Assembly (NCBI RefSeq): GCF_021117345.1
Contig: NZ_CP088261.1
Coordinates: 558,001 to 622,000 of the forward strand
Reading direction: 5' to 3'
DNA length: 64,000 bases
DNA from: Microbacterium sp. cx-55
Lineage (GTDB): Bacteria; Actinomycetota; Actinomycetes; Actinomycetales; Microbacteriaceae
Of the stretch, positions 59,817-64,000 are shown one piece after another (positions within the stretch are counted from its first letter, which is position 1; the number at the start of each line of letters is the position of its first letter). Under the pieces are notes generated by a model. That model was not told the DNA's origin. It saw nothing but the letters and a program-made list of their open reading frames with translations, and did not search any database. Position numbers and translations under genes: made by a program.

Positions 59817-60404
59817 CCGCCTCAGATGCATACGCGACGCCGGGCGCTGTGGAAGCTGCGATCAAGGCCGCGGCGAGGCGAGCGTTTTCCGCAGATCCCT
59901 CGCTCACGGTCGGGGAGCGCATCCGACTCGAGTACTTTCGTCGTCAACGTCACTCTGACCGACGACGTTGAGGTTGTGGCGCCCGCGGGTGCGCTCGAGT
60001 TGCCAAAACTCACGAGCCACCCTTACCGGCTCTACCCCGTGGTGGATCAGATCGCCGATGAGGTCTGCGCCACCATCTCGCTGTACAGCGGCCGCCCATC
60101 CAGCCGCGAGAAGGACCTCGTCGACCTGGTTGTGCTCGCCACGACCCAGGACATAGACGGGACGAGACTCCGCGCCGCGCTCGAGCGTGAAGCAGCGGTG
60201 CGATCGCTTGCGTTGCCACATGCGTTCGCTGCGCCGGCCGACTGGGGAAGCCGGTACGCCGCGCTCGCGGTCAGAGTTCCGGTCTGTCGGCCCTTTGGTC
60301 GCATCGACCTGGCGACGGAGCTCATGTGCAGATTCATCGATCCTGTGCTCGACCACAGTGCTGCGGGAAAAATCTGGGATCACTCGGCGCTCTCGTGGCG
60401 CTGA
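59813..60404 (+). pseudogene. AbiEii-family toxin gene lacking its nucleotidyltransferase core
   Basis: The 5' part (59813 to about 59945) encodes a normal AbiEii N-terminus (AYATPGAVEAAIKAAARRAF, ERIRLEYFRR). In another frame from about 59930 to 60404 the C-terminal part follows (FVVNVTLTDDVEVVAPAGAL, LPKLTSHPYRLYPVVDQIAD, SREKDLVDLVVLATT). The middle segment with the KGGT and GSxxxDxD nucleotidyltransferase motifs, about 100-120 residues in the family, is missing. The deletion also shifts the frame. A functional toxin is very unlikely. Confidence 0.75.
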
Positions 60405-60515
60405 ATGTGGCGCGCCGCGGGCGAGGTTGCGGCGCTGGTCTTTGGTTCCCGATTCATATCCGGACCGGGTCTTTCGGGCCGGGGCAATGTCGGTGGCCCT
60501 CGGCAGAATAGAGGT

Positions 60516-61954
60516 ATGGAAAGCCCCGTCGACACCCTTCGCGACCTCGCCTCACGGCTCGGCGCGGCGGTCACGTCGGTGCTCGCGGGGGATGACGTGC
60601 GCGGGTTGTCGGATGCCGACCTGCGGGCATTGCTCGAGGTGGCGGGCGACATCGGTCGGCGCAGTGACGCGCTCGTGATCGAGGCCACCGCGCAGGTCGC
60701 GGTGCGCTCCGAGATCGGGGCGATCGCGGAACGCTTCACGACGCGCCACGGTGCCCGCACCGTCGCCGAACTCGTGCAGCGCACGACGCGGGTGTCGGGT
60801 CAGGTCGCGCGTTCGTTCGTGCGGGCGGCGAACGCGGTGGCGCAACCCGTGGCGATCACGACGGGGCAGGCGCTGCCCGCCGCGTTCCCGGCGATGCGCG
60901 CGGCGCTCGCCGACGGGGTGGTCGGCGTCGACGCCGTCGCCGCGGTGGCGTCGGCCATCGACGGTGCCACGCGCGATGCTTCCCACCGGCACGCGGCCGA
61001 TGAAGAGCTGGCCGCATCGGCGCGGGGCATCGGAGCCGACCGCGGGGGAATGGCGGCCGGGCCGCTGCCGTGCGCCGACGAACTGCGGGCGCAGGCGTCG
61101 GTGTGGGCGATGTACCTCGATCCGGATGGGGCGGAGCCCGCCGATGCCGCAGCGATGCGCCGCCGCGGCCTCACGTTCGGCCGTGCGCGCGACGGCGTCA
61201 TCCCCCTGCGCGGCGAACTGCTGCCCGACGTCGCGGGCCAACTGCAGCGGCTCTGCGACAGCATCCTCAACCCCAAGAATCGCACCGCCGGCCCGTCGTT
61301 CCGGCCCGACCCGGAACCCGGCGACGATGACGGCATGGCGAGGCACCCGCCGACTTCCGCACCCGCGCGCAGCGGCAGCACGACGCGCTGGCCACGATCC
61401 TGTCGGTCGCCGCCCGGGCGGGCGAGCTGCCCACGATCGGCGGCGCCGCGCCGACGCTCATCGTGTCGGTCACACGCGATGACCTCGCCTCGGGCCGCGG
61501 CATGGCCCACGTCGACGGCATCGACGCCCCGGTGCCGCTCTCGGTGGCGCGACAGGTGGCGTGCGCCGGCGGTGTGCAGCGTGTCATGTGCGACGAGCGC
61601 GGGCGAGTGATGTCGATCTCGATCGCCGACAGAGTGTTCAGCGCCACGCAGCGCCGGGCGATCCTCCTCCGCGACGGCGCCTGCATCATCCCCGGGTGCG
61701 AGGTGCCCGGAGCATGGTGCGAAATTCACCACGTTACCGAGCATGCGCGAGGCGGCGCCACGACGACCGACAACGGTGTGCTGCTCTGCTGGCATCATCA
61801 CCGCACCCTCGAGGGGAGCGGATGGGCGATCCGCATGACACTCGGCGTCCCCGAAGTCCGAGGTCCATCCTGGTGGGACGCCACCGGCACCTGGCGACGC
61901 GTCACCCGATCCCCGATCCGCCTGCGCCGACAACACCGGCTCGCGCGGCAGTAG
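60516..61954 (+). pseudogene. DUF222-HNH gene with one frameshift, copy 4
   Basis: A distant member of the DUF222-HNH family. From the ATG at 60516 frame 1 encodes the DUF222 part (LSDADLRALLEVAGDIGRRS, TTRHGARTVAELVQR, GLTFGRARDGVIPLRG, LNPKNRTAGPSF). Between about 61331 and 61350 coding passes to another frame, which gives DFRTRAQRQHDALATILSV, GELPTIGGAAPTLIVSV and the HNH end (CIIPGCEVPGAWCEIHHV; LLCWHHHRTLE). Single-base loss fits. Since both halves are otherwise intact, a sequencing error or a recent mutation are both possible. It is unrelated in sequence detail to copies 1-3. Confidence 0.75.
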
Positions 61955-62104
61955 GCCGGGCGCGGGAAGGGTTGCACGGGAGTTGCGCGGGGGGCGCGGC
62001 GGTGCGGGCTTTGCGTGCGCGGGCGCGACCGCGCCGGTCGGTTTCACACGCACTGCGCGGGAGCGACCGCGCGAGTTCTCCGCGGGGCGCCGCAGACGGA
62101 TGCG

Positions 62105-63007
62105 TCAGGGGGTCGGAACGCTGACCCAGGTGTCGGCCGACCAGATCAGCGTGTCGCCGCCGGACTCCGCGATCGCGACCGGGCCGGTGGACGACGCGGC
62201 ATCCGCGCACACGGGAACCGTGCCCGTGATGACCAGGCCCGGGCAACTCGCGTCTGCTGCGGCTGTCAGGAACGCCTGGCCCGCGGGCTCGACGGCCATG
62301 ACGGTCGACGCTGCGGACTGCCAGCTCTGGCCGCTCAGCGTGTACGCCGTGCCGTCGCAGATGATCGACGTCGTGTCACCCTCGGTGCGCACACCCCACG
62401 CCGTCGCGCACGGGGCGGCGATCTCGGCATCCGGAGTCACCACCGCGGCGGGGTTCGTCGGATCGACGTACGTGGATGCGGCGAGCACCTCGTCGTACGG
62501 CGCCCAGAACTGGCCCTGCGTGAAGGTGCGGAGCGCTTGCAGTTCGCAATCGTCGCCCATGCGCGCGACGATCTGCGCCTCAGAACCCGCGAACGCCTCG
62601 ACCGACAGCAGCTGGCCGATGCCGAGATAGCGCGGGGTCACATCGTTCCAGGTCGTTCCACCATCCGTCGACCGCTCGAGCGACGGCGCGGCCCCGCCGC
62701 ACGCGCCGGCCGTACCGCGCCAGATCGCCCCCGACCCGACAGCGAGAAAACGCTCGTTCGCGCCGGGGGCGACGAGGGTCGCCGTCGTCGGAGCCGCGAT
62801 CGTCGGGGTGGGCGTGGCCGTCGGGGTGGCGGTCGACTTCGTCGTGAACGTCGGCACCGGGCGCGGCGTGCCGTCGATCACCATGCCCCGCGTCTGCATG
62901 ATCGCCACGTATGCCAAAGCGATCACCGCGATCGCCAAGACGGCGACGAGCGCGATCGACAACCACTTGTTGCGCGTGCCGTTCGGGTTGCGAGGTGCCT
63001 GGGCCAT
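62105..63007 (-). CDS. Membrane-anchored protein with beta-propeller-like exterior
   Basis: A 300-residue protein. One N-terminal helix (about 14-37) anchors it, then a Thr/Pro-rich spacer (TPRPVPTFTTKSTATPTATP) and an external domain with BNR/sialidase-type motifs (SLERSTDGGTTWNDVTP). Four Cys residues may pair. No catalytic residues are recognised. The ATG is 18 bp downstream of the BY-kinase-like gene's stop, so it is co-transcribed with that gene. Confidence 0.65.
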   Translation of the reverse strand: MAQAPRNPNGTRNKWLSIALVAVLAIAVIALAYVAIMQTRGMVIDGTPRPVPTFTTKSTATPTATPTPTIAAPTTATLVAPGANERFLAVGSGAIWRGTAGACGGAAPSLERSTDGGTTWNDVTPRYLGIGQLLSVEAFAGSEAQIVARMGDDCELQALRTFTQGQFWAPYDEVLAASTYVDPTNPAAVVTPDAEIAAPCATAWGVRTEGDTTSIICDGTAYTLSGQSWQSAASTVMAVEPAGQAFLTAAADASCPGLVITGTVPVCADAASSTGPVAIAESGGDTLIWSADTWVSVPTP

Positions 63008-63025
63008 CGCGGGGTACTCCTGAGG

Positions 63026-64000
63026 TCAGGTGGAGCTCGGAGTGTCAGGCTCGCTGTTGCGGCCCTTCTTGCGGGTCGGGGTCTCGGCGGCCGTGATGGC
63101 GGTGTAGTCGCCGTAGCGGCCATAACCGCCGTAGCCGTACCCATAGCCGTAGCCGTACGCATCTGCGCCACGGGTCGGGACCATCGTGAGCACCACGCCG
63201 CCGACCTTCGCGTCGACCGTCTCCAGCGTCGTCAGCGCGCCCTGCAGCTGACCCGACGTCGTGCGGCCGGCCGCGACCACGACGATCGCGCTGGTCGTGT
63301 GACGCGAGAGGATCGCCGCATCCGTCACCGGAAGAAGCGGGGGAGCATCGAGCAGCACGACGTCGAAGTCACGCGAGATCGCCTCGAGCAACTGCGCCAT
63401 CTGCTTCGACCCGAGCAGCTCGCTCGGGTTCGGCGGCACCTTGCCCGCGGGCAGCACGAACAGCGGACGCTTGCCCCAGGGGAGCATCACGTCGCCAACC
63501 TTCGCGCGACCGATCAGCACGTCGGTGAGACCCGCGCCGCCCTCGATGCCGAGGTACTCGGCGACCTTCGGCTTGCGCAGGTCGGTGTCGATCAGCGCGA
63601 CGCGCTTGCCCGCATCCGCCAACGCGATCGCCAGGTTCACGGTCGTCGTGGTCTTACCCTCGCTCGGGATGCTGGACGTCACGACGAAGCTGTGACCCCC
63701 ATCCATCTCGATGAACTGCAGGTTCGTGCGCAGCGACCGGAAGGCCTCGGACCGCGGGTTGTGCGGGTCGGCCTGCAGGATCAGCGGACGCTCCTGCGCC
63801 TTCGGGTCGAACGGGATCGCACCGATGATCGGGCGGTCGGTGATGTTCGCGATATCGCGGGCGTTCCGCACCTTCGTGTCGAGCACGGTGCGCAGCACCG
63901 CGACACCGATGCCGAGCGCGAGACCCACGAGCGCGCCGAGCGCGAGGTTCAGCGGCACGTTCGGGCTCACCGGCACGTTCGTCGGCAGCGCATCCTGCAC
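63026..64000 (-). CDS. Wzz/BY-kinase-type polysaccharide co-polymerase (C-terminal part)
   Basis: The gene runs off the right edge, and 324 residues are visible. They start with the second membrane helix of a Wzz-like region (LNLALGALVGLALGIGVAVL), then the tyrosine-kinase domain: Walker A SSIPSEGKTTTTVNLA, Walker A' VALIDTDLRKP and Walker B VVLLDAPPLL. A tyrosine cluster (YGYGYGYGYGGYGRYGDY, ten Tyr) near the C-terminus is the autophosphorylation tail. Such proteins set exopolysaccharide chain length. It lies on the same strand as the priming-transferase operon about 8 kb away. Confidence 0.92.
   Translation of the reverse strand: MQDALPTNVPVSPNVPLNLALGALVGLALGIGVAVLRTVLDTKVRNARDIANITDRPIIGAIPFDPKAQERPLILQADPHNPRSEAFRSLRTNLQFIEMDGGHSFVVTSSIPSEGKTTTTVNLAIALADAGKRVALIDTDLRKPKVAEYLGIEGGAGLTDVLIGRAKVGDVMLPWGKRPLFVLPAGKVPPNPSELLGSKQMAQLLEAISRDFDVVLLDAPPLLPVTDAAILSRHTTSAIVVVAAGRTTSGQLQGALTTLETVDAKVGGVVLTMVPTRGADAYGYGYGYGYGGYGRYGDYTAITAAETPTRKKGRNSEPDTPSST

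Overview
The window is high-GC DNA with short intergenic gaps, frequent GTG/TTG starts, four DUF222-HNH (13E12-type) genes, DUF2510/Excalibur, DUF6907 and SHOCT proteins and LAXTG (class E sortase) anchors. Together these point to an actinobacterial chromosome, most likely Microbacteriaceae (Microbacterium-like). The taxon is inferred from protein style, not from a marker gene.

Layout. 0-6.8 kb: a DeoR repressor faces a carbohydrate operon (lipoprotein binding protein, two permeases, class II ketose-bisphosphate aldolase, ADP-dependent sugar kinase). 6.8-16.7 kb: two near-identical DUF222-HNH genes bracket a membrane protein and two secreted surface proteins (a lectin-like protein and a LAXTG-anchored metallophosphoesterase); a NERD-domain membrane protein follows. 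16.7-24.6 kb: a LuxR/TPR regulator diverges from a run of SulP transporter, GAP-family protein, two SHOCT proteins, DUF1254 protein, membrane protein and tyrosine phosphatase. 24.6-33.4 kb: a repeat-rich accessory region with a heptanucleotide array inside an amidase-gene fragment, a third DUF222-HNH gene, a 14-bp array, an IS5-type remnant and a hydrolase. Its centre is a translationally coupled pair: a sortase-anchored cohesin protein and a dockerin-bearing amidase. A decayed cohesin copy and two paralogous small Cys-rich proteins follow.

33.4-55.6 kb is an exopolysaccharide locus. It holds two acyltransferases, galU, ugd, a pyruvyl-transferase-like protein, flippase, polymerase, three glycosyltransferases, gmd and an rmd-like reductase, and a priming glycosylphosphotransferase. 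A two-gene module (single-TM protein plus HTTM-like membrane protein) occurs twice in opposite orientation around its core. The Wzz/BY-kinase-type gene at the right edge (63-64 kb) probably serves the same polymer.

55.6-62 kb holds an XRE regulator with palindromic CATGTATACATG-type sites nearby, small conserved proteins, an Excalibur protein, a HAD phosphatase, an AbiEi antitoxin whose AbiEii partner has lost its catalytic core, and a frameshifted fourth DUF222-HNH gene.

The most noteworthy system is the cohesin/dockerin-amidase pair (28.1-30.75 kb): a minimal cell-surface display unit in which the wall-anchored receptor and its enzyme are overlapping genes, with fragments of a second copy on both sides.
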